Made by a program: the position numbers and the translations under genes. Source: Saprospiraceae bacterium (lineage in GTDB: Bacteria; Bacteroidota; Bacteroidia; Chitinophagales; Saprospiraceae). From it: 64,000 nt of DNA. How positions within the stretch are numbered: position 1 is the stretch's first letter; each line of letters starts with the position of its first letter. A model generated the notes under the pieces. It worked only from the letters and a program-made list of their open reading frames with translations. It was not told the origin of the DNA and made no database searches. The stretch spans positions 124,239-188,238 of the forward strand of contig JANWXM010000002.1 in assembly GCA_025055285.1 (NCBI GenBank). The letters are read 5' to 3'. Below are positions 28,200 to 37,698 of this stretch, piece by piece.

Positions 28200-29288
28200 A
28201 TGGAAAAAGAGAAGATCCTTGAAGCGCTTCGAAAAGTGCGCGATCCGCGCACGGGACAAGACATCGTTTCCTCCAGCATGTTACAAGAGGTAAACATAGA
28301 TGGCCGGCGAGTAAACTGCACCTTGGCCGTGCCCTCGCTGCAAACGCCCGGAAAAGCCGAAATAAACTTCGCTTGCGTAGGCGCCATCGCTGAGGTTTAC
28401 CCAGATGCCGACGTCAATGTGCATTTCATCGTACGAACGCCTGCCAGTCAACAGACGATCAGCCCAACTCCACAGATAAAAAACATCCTCGCTATTGCCT
28501 CAGGCAAAGGAGGTGTAGGGAAAAGCACTATTGCCGTCAACTTGGCTCTAAGCCTGCAAAAATTGGGCGCTCGCGTGGGCCTGATGGATGCCGATCTATA
28601 TGGCCCTAGCATACCTACCATGTTGAACCTAGTAGGTCAACGTCCAAAAGTTCAGGAAATACACGGGCAAATGAAAATGGTTCCTCTGTTGGCCTACGGC
28701 ATGCCCACCATTAGTATTGGTAACATTATTGAGCCTGAACAGGCTGTCGTATTGCGCGGACCCCGGCTGGCTGCTATCATAAAGCAATTTTTCCACGATG
28801 TCTTGTGGAATGAACTCGATTTCTTAGTCGTTGATTTGCCTCCTGGCACAGGCGATATTCAATTGACCCTTGTTCAGACGGTGCCTGTTACAGGAGCTAT
28901 CATCGTGACTACACCTCAAGAGGTAGCAGTGGCCGACGCTACGAAAGCTATGAACATGTTCTTGCTTCCGCAAATAAACGTGCCTATTTTGGGTATAGTG
29001 GAGAACATGGCTTGGTTTACGCCAGCAGAATTGCCTCAGAACAAGTACTATATTTTCGGCCAAGGGGGCGGGAAAAAACTGGCGAAAGCCAGTCGCTCGG
29101 TCTTGTTAGGACAGATACCCTTGGTGCAGAGTATTCGGGAAAGTGGCGATACAGGCAAACCAATCGCGCTCGATGAAGCGCACCCTGTGGCTAAAGCATT
29201 CATGGAGGTCGCCCAAAATACGCTGCGGCAGGTCGCTATTCGCAACGAAATGCTCGAACCTACTCGAATTGTATCGCTAAAGGAGTAA
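28200..29288 (+). CDS. mrp: Mrp/NBP35-family Fe-S carrier ATPase
   Basis: A 362-residue cytoplasmic ParA-like ATPase that helps load iron-sulfur clusters onto apoproteins. An N-terminal DUF59/MIP18-like domain (1-80) precedes the deviant Walker A motif SGKGGVGKS (101-109), and DADLYGPSIPTML and VDLPPGTGDIQLTL follow. The C-terminal CxxC of E. coli-type ApbC is absent; the region reads VENMAWFTPAELPQNKYYIFG, as I recall for other Bacteroidota proteins. The ATG at 28200 is preferred over one five codons upstream because it begins the DUF59 domain. Two small membrane protein genes follow on the same strand. Confidence 0.93.
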   Translation: MEKEKILEALRKVRDPRTGQDIVSSSMLQEVNIDGRRVNCTLAVPSLQTPGKAEINFACVGAIAEVYPDADVNVHFIVRTPASQQTISPTPQIKNILAIASGKGGVGKSTIAVNLALSLQKLGARVGLMDADLYGPSIPTMLNLVGQRPKVQEIHGQMKMVPLLAYGMPTISIGNIIEPEQAVVLRGPRLAAIIKQFFHDVLWNELDFLVVDLPPGTGDIQLTLVQTVPVTGAIIVTTPQEVAVADATKAMNMFLLPQINVPILGIVENMAWFTPAELPQNKYYIFGQGGGKKLAKASRSVLLGQIPLVQSIRESGDTGKPIALDEAHPVAKAFMEVAQNTLRQVAIRNEMLEPTRIVSLKE

Positions 29289-29347
29289 GGAAAAACGGTA
29301 TTCTTCTACCTGTAGAGAAGGTATTCGAATAACCATGAAAAATTGTT

Positions 29348-29797
29348 ATGGAAGACAACTTCAATCAGCCTCTAGATACAGGACTCGAGGCCAACAACCT
29401 CTTTGCAACAGCATCAGGCTTTCGCATCACCCCTAAAGTGCGGCAGTATTGGAAGGAGTCGGCCGATTGGGGCATATTTTTCTCCACTCTTGGCTTTCTC
29501 TACATCGGCATGATGCTTCTGGCTTCCTTCTTCCTTATGCTAATGGACGGAGGCAGAGCAGTTTTCACGATTATGACCCTATTCCTGGTGATGCCTCTTG
29601 TATGGCTGCTGTTCAACTTCTCGCGCCATACGCGCAGGGCAGTGCTTTACGACGATGCTGCTGCAGCACATGTGGGCTTTGCCAATTTGCGTCGATTAGT
29701 GCATTTGATTGGTCTTTTCATTTTGGTCGCCCTTGTCCTATTCAGCTCAACCTTCTTTTTAACACTGCTAGGTTTGAGTTTACGAAAACTAAACTAG
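29348..29797 (+). CDS. Small membrane protein, DUF5362-like (first of a pair)
   Basis: A 149-residue protein with an N-terminal polar stretch of about 40 residues and three hydrophobic segments (about 43-65, 73-90, 115-140). The pattern W-SADWGIFFSTLGFLYIG, then a short cytoplasmic-looking link (FNFSRHTRRAVLYDD) and NLRRLVHLIGLFILV, follows the DUF5362 layout. The function of the family is unknown. It lies 59 bases after mrp and 54 before a second protein of the same layout, so all three may form one transcript. Confidence 0.7.
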   Translation: MEDNFNQPLDTGLEANNLFATASGFRITPKVRQYWKESADWGIFFSTLGFLYIGMMLLASFFLMLMDGGRAVFTIMTLFLVMPLVWLLFNFSRHTRRAVLYDDAAAAHVGFANLRRLVHLIGLFILVALVLFSSTFFLTLLGLSLRKLN

Positions 29798-29851
29798 ATA
29801 TCGCTCTACAAGCACCTTTTCCCTCTCCCTTCTGCCTTATTTTGAATAATT

Positions 29852-30331
29852 ATGGAAAAAGCTTTCAATAACTCAGGCAGTTTTTACCACAGCACCGAAC
29901 CCATGCATCGAGACTGGGCGACTACGGCTTCATGGGCCAGTTTTATAGCCATCGTCACTTACGTCTTCTTAGGCCTTAGTGCTTTTACGCTCATTCTCGT
30001 ATATACCGCTGTTGGGCCACTGCTTGATGCTTACAACGATACGGATAGCCCATTTCCATACTCCGTATTGGCTGGAGGCAGCGTATTGAGCGTGGCCGTT
30101 GCTCTCGTGTTTTTGGGACTGCTCACGGTGATTAATACTTTCCTCTTTCGGTTTGCTCGCCGATTGAAAATGGCCCTTGGATCTCAGGATCAAGATGCTT
30201 TTGAGACAGCCTGGTTAAATTTCCGCAACTACTTTCGATGGAACGGGATAATTATTCTTGTGGTTATCTTTACATATATTGTCACAATCGTAGCCGTAGC
30301 AGTTGCGTTAGGTAGGCTTAGCGAATTTTAA
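29852..30331 (+). CDS. Small membrane protein, DUF5362-like (second of a pair)
   Basis: A 159-residue protein with three hydrophobic segments (about 28-52, 70-92, 130-152). The segment FLFRFARRLKMALGSQDQD followed by AWLNFRNYFRWNGIIILVV closely follows the DUF5362 pattern. It shares layout but little direct identity with the preceding gene, so the two look like old paralogues. The function is unknown. It ends 23 bases before the stop of the convergent GH13-GH31 gene. Confidence 0.75.
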   Translation: MEKAFNNSGSFYHSTEPMHRDWATTASWASFIAIVTYVFLGLSAFTLILVYTAVGPLLDAYNDTDSPFPYSVLAGGSVLSVAVALVFLGLLTVINTFLFRFARRLKMALGSQDQDAFETAWLNFRNYFRWNGIIILVVIFTYIVTIVAVAVALGRLSEF

Positions 30332-30353
30332 AGTTTTCGGAGCAAGAGTCGCC

Positions 30354-33300
30354 TCAAAACTCAATCACGGCGCCTTCATCTATCGCTTCATTGAGGTAAA
30401 ATTCCAACGATCCGCTCGCCGTTAGGGTATAGCGGAGCGAAGCGGTCTTTCCGCCGCGGGCTATGCGCCAAACTGCCTTAGGAGCGCGTTCTATGCCATG
30501 CACGACGTACCGCAATGAGCGTGCTAATGAACGAAAACCCTCGTTGCGCTGCCTTAGGGTAAGACGATTGCCCTGATACTTAGCTGAGAAGCGCAAGAGA
30601 GAATACGCTTTTTGGACAATAGCGTCGGGGTCGTTGCCATCGTCCTCATAAAGAGCACCTGTACCCGCCGTGGCTAGAGGATGATGGTAGTAATGCACGA
30701 CAATTGCCTCTGGGTCGTACGCATCAGCGTGAAGCAGAGGTTTGTCCGACATAGGCACGAAAGCACCAGCGCGCACAAAAACCGGGATGTGTTCCAAGCT
30801 TACGGAGATTTGGGCTACTTGCCCACCGGCATAGGGTTTACCCGACCAGAAGTCGATCCATACTGCGCCGCGCGGGAAGTGGACGGTTTGAGTCGTTGCG
30901 CCTTTCTCTACTACAGGACTGACCAAGAAGGCGTCGCCCCATAAGTAAGTGGTGGTGTTGGTTAGCAAAGCTGGGTCATTGTCGGCATAGCACAGCGGGC
31001 GCATGAGCGGCAGGCCGAGGGTGTGGTTTTCCCAGGCCAACGTGTAATGGTAGGGCAACAGGGCGTACCGCAATTGAATATAGCGGCGGACGATACTTTT
31101 GGTAGTGTCGTCCCAAAAGACTGGCTCTGCAGGTACGCTTTCTTGAGCATGCGTGCGGTAAATGGGCTGAAAGACACCGTATTGCAGCCAGCGAATGTAG
31201 AGCTCCGGATCGCGATAGTCGCCAGCAAAGCCGCCCAAGTCAGAGTGCATGTATCCCAACCCTTGTAAACCCATGCTCAGAGCAATTTCCACCTGAGGCT
31301 TCAGGCCGCCCCAGGTGCGGTTGACATCGCCTGACCAGGGCATCATGCCGTAGCGCTGCGAACCGATGAAGCCAGCGCGCATGAGGATAACGGGCCTTAG
31401 TTTGGGAAAGTCGCGCCGATAGCCTTCGTAAATCAGTTGCGCCCACACATGGCCATATAGGTTGTGTACCAGGCGCGCAGGGCCAATGACATGTTGCAGG
31501 TCATCGGGGTGTACTTCGGGCTCGCCTAAGTCGCCCCACCATCCATCTACGCCGCTAAGAGTGTGCTTTCGATAGAAATCCCAAAACCACTGTTGGGTTT
31601 CCGGTTTAAAAAGGTCTAGCAATAAGGTGCGTCCGAAATAGAAGTCGTACAGGTAAGGCTGGCCCATGATTGTTTTGCCTACTAACTCCTTTCGGATGAC
31701 CTCCTCAAAGGTGCGCGTGCCACGCAGGATGAAGGGCTCGCTGATGAGCACTGTTTTAATTCCTCGGCGCTTTAGATCGGCCATCATGCGCTCAGGCTGA
31801 GGAAAGGAATCGCGATACCAATCTAAGTTGCCCAAATGGCCTTTGAGCGTAGGGCCGAACCAGAATAGGTCGAGCACTATGGCGTCGAGCGGGATACTGT
31901 CTTTTTGGTATTGTTGAACAAGTTCTTCCACTTCGCGTTGGCTGTGGTAGCCCATGCGCGAGGAGATGTTGCCCAGTATCCAGCGTGGCGGCATAGGCTG
32001 GCGGCCCGTAACGGCTGTATAATGGGTAGCTAATTCAGGCCAGGTGCTAGAAGCGACCAAGAAATAGCTCATGCGCCCGCCAGCGGCCTCGAAGCGCAAC
32101 TCATCTGGCTTCGAAGCACCAAGATCTAGATAGCCGTCAGCGCCATTGTCGAAGGCGATAAGATACCTGCGCGACGAAATCACCACCGGTAGCGAGTAAT
32201 ACATCAGTGGCGCGTGCGTTTCGTAGCCATAGCTAGGTTTGTTGTATAGCCGGAGGCGGTGTCCGCGGCGGTTCATTCCTAAAACGCGCTCGCCGCCGCC
32301 AAAGAGGACTTCGTCGTCTCCAAGAGTGAAAGCAAAGCCCTGATATTCACCCTTGTCGCAGTAACCTTCGCTCTCGCTTGTCAAGGAGCGCCCACCGTAT
32401 TGATATTCAATACGTAATGGGTCTTTGTGTATCTTCAGCTGAAGACCAGAGGTGCTAACTTGGATGTACTCAGGAAATTCCTTCACAGAAAAATGCGTCC
32501 AGGTAGGGGGGCCAACTGTGCCATAAGAAGGCAAACGCTTTTCGTCTTCCAGCTCGAAAGTTACCTCTACAGCATGTGGCGAAAAAAAGCCAACGTTCAC
32601 CACGCCATCCGTAGCCTGGATACGTAAGCCAGTGCGTTGTTTTTCCATAGACCGAAACGACCGGCGAGGCTGTTTCGTCGCGCGTTCAAAAAGATATACG
32701 CGGTATTCCCAGGGCGCCAAAGTCATAGGAGTGCGAGGCAACAGGGTAGCCTGTTGACCTGTGAAGTATTCGCGATAGATGCCGGCGTCGTGGCTCACTT
32801 GCAGGCGCACTTTCTGACTATCAGCAGAGAGGTTAAGTACGACGAGCACTTTACTGTCTTCCGCCGCACGCACAAAGGCGGCTACTGTCCGCGGGTTTTC
32901 GTGCCGTACCTCGCGCCAAGCGCCGCCATGGCGACCGTTCCAGAGGGCTTTTTGTTCGTGTTTAAGGGCATTTAGGCGTCGGTAAAAATCTGCCAGCAAA
33001 TAGTCGTTCCACAGAATGGTATCCTTATCGAAAAAGCGCAAGCGTTTTTTGAGAGCCGCCTCTTGGCCTGAATAGAGCAGCGGCATGCCAGGTAACGTGT
33101 AATAGAGTACAGAAAAAGCTCGAACTCCATCACCTAGGCGCTCGTATTCGGTACCATTCCAGGAATTTTCATCGTGATTGGTAATGAAATGCATCGGATA
33201 ACTGCCATATGGGTACGAGGCATCCATTTCGCGCTGCAAATCAAAAATTGCCGAAGCAGGTTTTTTGCCTTGAGCGATTTCGTTCATCAAATGGTGAAGT

Positions 33301-34433
33301 GGCCAGCCGTAATTGGCATTGAAAGCTCTCTGGAGCAATCGCATATGGCTGGCGTCTTCGGCCAACATCCAAACAGGCTTGATGGCTTCTAGGGCCGGAC
33401 GCACCTCCTCCCAAAAGTCGGCGGGTACCTCACCGGCAACGTCGCAACGGAAGCCGTCTAGCCCGACGTCACGTATCCAAAAGCGCATGGCTTCAATCAT
33501 GGCCTGACGCATGTCAGCAGCGCGATAATTTAGCTTGGCTACGTCTGTCCAGTCAAAGGGCGACAATAAATTGCCATTAGCATCGCGCACATACCAGTCG
33601 GGGTGTTCGCTTACCCAGTGATGGTCGTGAGCGGTGTGATTAGCTACCCAGTCTAAGATGACTTTGAAGCCCAGAGCATGCGCTGAATCCACTACCCGTT
33701 TGAAATCCTCTAGCGAGCCGAACTCCGGGTTTGTCGTTAGGTAATTGCGAATCGAATAATACGAGCCCAAGGGCCCTTTTCGCTTTTCAATGCCGATGGG
33801 CTGAATAGGCATAAACCAGAGAATATCTACGCCCAATTGACGCAGGCGAGGCAAATGCCGAGCGAAGGCCTCGAAAGTGCCCTCTGGAGTGAATTGCCGC
33901 ACGTTAACTTCATAAATAACGGCATTCTTAGCCCACTCTGGTTCGGGGGCTCGACATGTATCGCGGCGTCCTGCTAGCGTGCGGCGAAAGGGCATTTCTC
34001 GAAGCGGATAAAAAATATCGGCGCCTCCTGCAGCTCTACCTGTGCGCGAGCCGTCAGCAGACCGGAAGACGAAGGCCAAAGAATATACCTCTTCCGTAGG
34101 CTCAATGCCATACAAATCGGTAATGCGAAAGCGTATTTGGTACCGGTCGGTGGCCACGCGGGTTAAGCGAAGGCGTGGGTCATTTTGGTTCCAGCTGGCT
34201 ACGACGTGTTTCCAATCGCCCGGATGGCTACTTTGAGCAGTGATCAAGCCTGTGTGCATATAGACATCGCCCGTATAACCTTTTAGACCGGCATCGCCCT
34301 CAGAAGCGTCGAAAGTAAGCACTACTTCCTCAGATAGGCCGGGTTTTTCGGGTAATAAGGTTACCTGGCTCTGTAGCAGGGACTGGAGCAATAAGGCAAT
34401 AAGCAATACGGCAGAGCGTTTGAGCATTCGCAT
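30354..34433 (-). CDS. Secreted fusion of a GH13 alpha-amylase and a GH31 alpha-glucosidase
   Basis: A single uninterrupted frame of 1359 residues. A signal peptide ends near residue 22. An N-terminal sandwich (25-145) is followed by a GH13 barrel at about 165-590, with catalytic D331 (FRCDVAGE), E359 (MLAEDAS) and D421 (TNHDENSW). After a short link near 590-600, a GH31 N-terminal domain starts and the barrel spans about 800-1150; the nucleophile is D968 (GWWGDLGEPE) and the acid/base D1036 (MPWSGDVNRTW). Both active sites look complete. The pair would cut alpha-glucan into oligomers and then trim them to glucose, probably in the periplasm, since there is no T9SS tail. No susCD pair is nearby. 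Confidence 0.93.
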   Translation of the reverse strand: MRMLKRSAVLLIALLLQSLLQSQVTLLPEKPGLSEEVVLTFDASEGDAGLKGYTGDVYMHTGLITAQSSHPGDWKHVVASWNQNDPRLRLTRVATDRYQIRFRITDLYGIEPTEEVYSLAFVFRSADGSRTGRAAGGADIFYPLREMPFRRTLAGRRDTCRAPEPEWAKNAVIYEVNVRQFTPEGTFEAFARHLPRLRQLGVDILWFMPIQPIGIEKRKGPLGSYYSIRNYLTTNPEFGSLEDFKRVVDSAHALGFKVILDWVANHTAHDHHWVSEHPDWYVRDANGNLLSPFDWTDVAKLNYRAADMRQAMIEAMRFWIRDVGLDGFRCDVAGEVPADFWEEVRPALEAIKPVWMLAEDASHMRLLQRAFNANYGWPLHHLMNEIAQGKKPASAIFDLQREMDASYPYGSYPMHFITNHDENSWNGTEYERLGDGVRAFSVLYYTLPGMPLLYSGQEAALKKRLRFFDKDTILWNDYLLADFYRRLNALKHEQKALWNGRHGGAWREVRHENPRTVAAFVRAAEDSKVLVVLNLSADSQKVRLQVSHDAGIYREYFTGQQATLLPRTPMTLAPWEYRVYLFERATKQPRRSFRSMEKQRTGLRIQATDGVVNVGFFSPHAVEVTFELEDEKRLPSYGTVGPPTWTHFSVKEFPEYIQVSTSGLQLKIHKDPLRIEYQYGGRSLTSESEGYCDKGEYQGFAFTLGDDEVLFGGGERVLGMNRRGHRLRLYNKPSYGYETHAPLMYYSLPVVISSRRYLIAFDNGADGYLDLGASKPDELRFEAAGGRMSYFLVASSTWPELATHYTAVTGRQPMPPRWILGNISSRMGYHSQREVEELVQQYQKDSIPLDAIVLDLFWFGPTLKGHLGNLDWYRDSFPQPERMMADLKRRGIKTVLISEPFILRGTRTFEEVIRKELVGKTIMGQPYLYDFYFGRTLLLDLFKPETQQWFWDFYRKHTLSGVDGWWGDLGEPEVHPDDLQHVIGPARLVHNLYGHVWAQLIYEGYRRDFPKLRPVILMRAGFIGSQRYGMMPWSGDVNRTWGGLKPQVEIALSMGLQGLGYMHSDLGGFAGDYRDPELYIRWLQYGVFQPIYRTHAQESVPAEPVFWDDTTKSIVRRYIQLRYALLPYHYTLAWENHTLGLPLMRPLCYADNDPALLTNTTTYLWGDAFLVSPVVEKGATTQTVHFPRGAVWIDFWSGKPYAGGQVAQISVSLEHIPVFVRAGAFVPMSDKPLLHADAYDPEAIVVHYYHHPLATAGTGALYEDDGNDPDAIVQKAYSLLRFSAKYQGNRLTLRQRNEGFRSLARSLRYVVHGIERAPKAVWRIARGGKTASLRYTLTASGSLEFYLNEAIDEGAVIEF

Positions 34434-34558
34434 AAGAGCAGATGTGTTTTCTGTGTGAAGAAGAGCATTTGAGCGCGTCGAAAGTCAGGCGCCTATTGAA
34501 GTTTGTTATGCCCGCTATTTATCAGTATTTTATTTCAAAATAAATGTCTAAAGTTAAC

Positions 34559-35491
34559 TTAAATTTCTTTTTCAATAAGATACTCGTTGCGCGTAGGTGA
34601 ATTTCGGTTGACGATTTCAGCTAAAAACCCAGTAAGGAATAGCTGCGTGCCCACAACGAGTGCTAAAATGCCAAAGAAGAACAGTGGCCTGTCGGCGATG
34701 CCATACTCTTTGTATACCAGCTTAGCCCAGCTCAGATAGGCCAAGAAGATAAATCCGAGGAGAAAAGACAGCACTCCCAACGTGCCAAAAAAGTGCATGG
34801 GTCGTTTGCCAAATTTACCCACAAAGTATACCGAGAGCAGATCTAAAAAGCCGTTGATGTAGCGCTCCCAGCCAAATTTGCTGTGGCCGTAACGACGTGG
34901 GCGATGTTCCACTACCTTTTCTCCAATGCGGCGGAAGCCCGCCCATTTGGCCAATACGGGAATCCAACGGTGCATTTCGCCGTAGAGTTCAATTGCTTTG
35001 ACCACGGCCTGGTTATACGCCTTAAGACCGCAGTTGAAATCATGCAAAGGAATTCCGCTTATTTGCCGAGCAACGGCGTTAAATAACTTACTGGGCAAGC
35101 GCTTTTCCAAGGGATCGAACCGCTTTTTCTTCCAGCCGCTCACTAAGTCGTAGCCATCTTCTGCGATCATGCGGTATAGTTCAGGAATTTCATCTGGGCT
35201 ATCCTGCAAATCGGCATCTAATGTAATCACCACTTTGCCGCGTGCTGCTTGAAAGCCTACGTGCAGAGCGGCCGATTTTCCGTAGTTACGCCGGAACTTG
35301 ATGGCTCGAACATTTGGATTGCCAGCCCTCAAGCATTCGATGACTTCCCATGAACCGTCGGTGCTTCCATCGTCCACGAAAATGAGCTCGTACTGTAAGC
35401 CAAGTGTCTCTACAACACGGCGTATCCACGCCTCTAATTCAGGCAGACTTTCCGCCTCATTTTTTAAGGGGACAATCAAAGAGAGGTGCAT
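34559..35491 (-). CDS. GT2 polyprenyl-phosphate glycosyltransferase
   Basis: A 310-residue inner-membrane enzyme of the DPM1/ArnC type that transfers a sugar from a nucleotide donor to a lipid phosphate. The N-terminal GT-A domain carries FVDDGSTDGS, DADLQDSPDEIP and the FRRNYGKSAALHVGFQAARG segment. Two C-terminal transmembrane helices follow (about 231-255 and 267-292). The donor sugar is unknown. The TrmH gene ends three bases before its start on the same strand, so the two are almost certainly cotranscribed. Confidence 0.92.
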   Translation of the reverse strand: MHLSLIVPLKNEAESLPELEAWIRRVVETLGLQYELIFVDDGSTDGSWEVIECLRAGNPNVRAIKFRRNYGKSAALHVGFQAARGKVVITLDADLQDSPDEIPELYRMIAEDGYDLVSGWKKKRFDPLEKRLPSKLFNAVARQISGIPLHDFNCGLKAYNQAVVKAIELYGEMHRWIPVLAKWAGFRRIGEKVVEHRPRRYGHSKFGWERYINGFLDLLSVYFVGKFGKRPMHFFGTLGVLSFLLGFIFLAYLSWAKLVYKEYGIADRPLFFFGILALVVGTQLFLTGFLAEIVNRNSPTRNEYLIEKEI

Positions 35492-35494
35492 ATT

Positions 35495-36229
35495 TCAATT
35501 TTTACAGCAGTTACGAGGCGGCTTTTGGTGCGAGCAACCCGGTACATATTCTTCGCGCTCGAGATAGATGGGCAAGAGAGGTGCTGCATCTTTGCTAACA
35601 GGTATAGCATAACGGCGTGGCCAGGAATCGCCAGCCAGCATCTTCCGCCAGCGTTGGAACAGCATCTCCTGTTGCTCTGGGGTAAGCCGGGGGTATTTGT
35701 CATAATAACCCGCTAATGCACGTTGCCGACGTGCTTCGTAGAGCGTCACTGCACAGGCTACAGAGATGTTCAAGCTCTGAGTAAAACCTTCTTGAGGAAT
35801 GATAAAATTTCCGTCAGCCATGGCCACGGCCTCAGCGGAAAGCCCTTCATCCTCATTACCGAACACAAGTGCCGTGGGTTGAGTTAAATCAAGGTCATAC
35901 AGCGAGAGGCTTTGCTGATTCAAGGAGGTGCTAAGGATGCGACCATAGCGCTCGCGCACACGGCGAAAGCATTCCTCTAAGTCTTCAAACACATAGATGT
36001 CGATCCATTTGAATGCACCACCTGAGGTCTTCTTCCCTAACTTAAGTCGGCGCTGCCGCAAAAAGCGCTCTGTATAAACGACAAAAACCTCACGCACACC
36101 CACCGAATCGCAAGAGCGGAGGACAGCACTAATATTGAGTGGGTCGTGTACATTTTCCAAGACGACCGTTAAGTCAGGCTGGCTGCGCCGAATAACTTCG
36201 CGGATGCGTTGTTCGCGAGCTGGAGTCAT
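35495..36229 (-). CDS. trmH: tRNA (guanosine-18-2'-O)-methyltransferase
   Basis: A 244-residue SpoU/TrmH-family enzyme with a trefoil-knot SAM fold that makes Gm18 in the tRNA D loop. The three family motifs are visible: LENVHDPLNISAVLRSCD, LVFGNEDEGLS and IPQEGFTQSLNISVACAVTLYEARRQR. The N-terminal RIREVIRRSQPDLTVVLENV and the C-terminal RLTPEQQEMLFQRWRKM extension match TrmH rather than TrmJ or RlmB. The last residues (CSHQKPPRNCCKN) are an odd Cys-rich tail. It overlaps no neighbour and runs straight into the GT2 gene. Confidence 0.88.
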   Translation of the reverse strand: MTPAREQRIREVIRRSQPDLTVVLENVHDPLNISAVLRSCDSVGVREVFVVYTERFLRQRRLKLGKKTSGGAFKWIDIYVFEDLEECFRRVRERYGRILSTSLNQQSLSLYDLDLTQPTALVFGNEDEGLSAEAVAMADGNFIIPQEGFTQSLNISVACAVTLYEARRQRALAGYYDKYPRLTPEQQEMLFQRWRKMLAGDSWPRRYAIPVSKDAAPLLPIYLEREEYVPGCSHQKPPRNCCKN

Positions 36230-36321
36230 TGCTACAAGGGCATTTTAGTAGGGAAACTTGCACGAAAAACACATAAAAAAGGCAGCGGATGAATAAGCCT
36301 ATTCGTTATGTGGATGACAAC

Positions 36322-36391
36322 AAGCAGAAAGTAGGTTTTTAGTTGGTTTCATTGGAAAGGCGCACCGAAAGGGAGCGCCTTCTGCTTTTTA
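36322..36391 (+). terminator. Nested hairpin with a T-run, plus strand, between minus-strand genes
   Basis: AGGCGC (36358-36363) pairs with GCGCCT (36375-36380). An outer arm AAGCAGA (36322-36328) pairs with TCTGCTT (36381-36387), followed by TTT. The T-run is on the plus strand, yet both flanking genes run on the minus strand. It may end an unseen plus-strand transcript or be a structured 3' end for the hydrolase gene. Confidence 0.35.
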
Positions 36392-37264
36392 ATCGCGATA
36401 GCGACGCGTCAGCTCCTGATAAAAGTCAATCCGCCGATCGCGTAAAAAGGGCCACATGCGACGAACTGCTTCCGTGCGGCTCAAGTCTATTTCTACTACT
36501 GCAACTGCCTCGCGATCTGCCGGAGCACAGTAAAGAACTTCACCTTGCGGACCTACAACGAAACTCTGTCCCCAGAACAAAATGCCGCCCGTGACACCTG
36601 TCCAATCCGGCTCATGGCCTACGCGGTTAACTGCAACGACAGGAAGGCCATTCGCTATGGCATGGCCTCGCTGCACTGCAAACCACGCCTCGTATTGGCG
36701 CGCCTTTTCTTCTGCAGGGTCAGTGCTCTCCCACCCTATTGCAGTCGGATAGATGAGTATATCTGCGCCTGCCAAAGCCATCAGGCGCGCTGCTTCAGGA
36801 AACCACTGGTCCCAACACACTAGAACTCCTAATCTACCTAACGACGTACCAATTGGCTCAAAACCTAAGTCTCCAGGTGTAAAGTAGAATTTCTCATAGT
36901 AGGCCGGATCATCGGGAATGTGCATTTTGCGATACCTCCCTGCTATTGCTCCGTCCTTTTCGAAAACTACAGCTGTATTGTGATAAAGTCCAGGTGCTCG
37001 CTTCTCGAAGAGAGAACTAACCAACACCACCTTATGTTGGCGTGCTGCTCGGGAGAAGATCTCCGCATCTCGGCCAGGGATAGATTCAGCTAGGTCAAAC
37101 ATAGCTGGATCTTCAGCTTGACAGAAGTAAATGCTGCAGTGCAACTCTTGAAGAACGACTAGTTCTGCTCCTTTACGAGCACACTCCGCAATGCCCTCAA
37201 GCGATTTCTGAATGTTGGCGCGCTTATCTAAGCCGCACGCCTGCTGTACGAGACCTACTCTCAT
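36389..37264 (-). CDS. Carbon-nitrogen hydrolase, N-carbamoylputrescine amidase-like
   Basis: A 291-residue nitrilase-superfamily enzyme with the Glu-Lys-Cys triad: Glu in VLQELHCSIYF, Lys in YRKMHIPDDPAYYEKFYF and Cys in GVLVCWDQWFPEAAR. The combination of HIPDDP, FYFTPGDLGF and CWDQWFPE is typical of AguB, which turns N-carbamoylputrescine into putrescine. The partner agmatine deiminase gene (aguA) is not in the window, so the assignment rests on motifs alone. The ATG at 37264 gives MRVGLVQQACG, the usual start; the longer frame adds an unlikely hydrophobic leader. TACTTTTG at 37271-37278 on the minus strand could be a -7 element, which would leave almost no leader. Confidence 0.87.
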   Translation of the reverse strand: MRVGLVQQACGLDKRANIQKSLEGIAECARKGAELVVLQELHCSIYFCQAEDPAMFDLAESIPGRDAEIFSRAARQHKVVLVSSLFEKRAPGLYHNTAVVFEKDGAIAGRYRKMHIPDDPAYYEKFYFTPGDLGFEPIGTSLGRLGVLVCWDQWFPEAARLMALAGADILIYPTAIGWESTDPAEEKARQYEAWFAVQRGHAIANGLPVVAVNRVGHEPDWTGVTGGILFWGQSFVVGPQGEVLYCAPADREAVAVVEIDLSRTEAVRRMWPFLRDRRIDFYQELTRRYRD

Positions 37265-37698
37265 AGGTGGCAAAAGTAGCAGATCGAATAAAAAACGAAG
37301 ACGCAAAAGAATATAGCGTAGCGCTACTTAAGGGTAATACCCTGCAAAAGTCATCGCTTCTATTATTATATTGTTAAAATTCGCACTGGCACTTGTGCCG
37401 TTTGTTCGACAACTCGCCAAGACGAAAACAACGAAATGTCGTCGCTCTCTAGATGCTGCTGTCAGAGCAAAAAATGGCATTCGAATTGATAGTCCCTGCT
37501 CCCGTTGCAATAGACCAATTTTAAAAAGGAATGCGCGTGTATAAGCCTTCTCTCTGCTACCTCAAGGACAAAACGAGAAAAGCGAACACGAGTTCAGGAA
37601 GCTTTTTTAAGCTATGCGAAAGTTCGTTAAAGCGTCGAGGTTCTCTTGTTGAACCGGTGCACCGGCAATTGTTCGGGTATTATCTTGCTAAATTATTG
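37265..37698. other. 434-bp divergent intergenic region
   Basis: Spacer between the divergent amidase gene and a secreted protein gene. Two small inverted repeats sit side by side: GTAGCGCTAC (37318-37327) and AGGGT-AAT-ACCCT (37331-37343). No RNA gene or convincing reading frame was recognised. The frame of the downstream gene is open from 37531, but that stretch lacks protein-like features and precedes a normal signal peptide. Confidence 0.45.
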
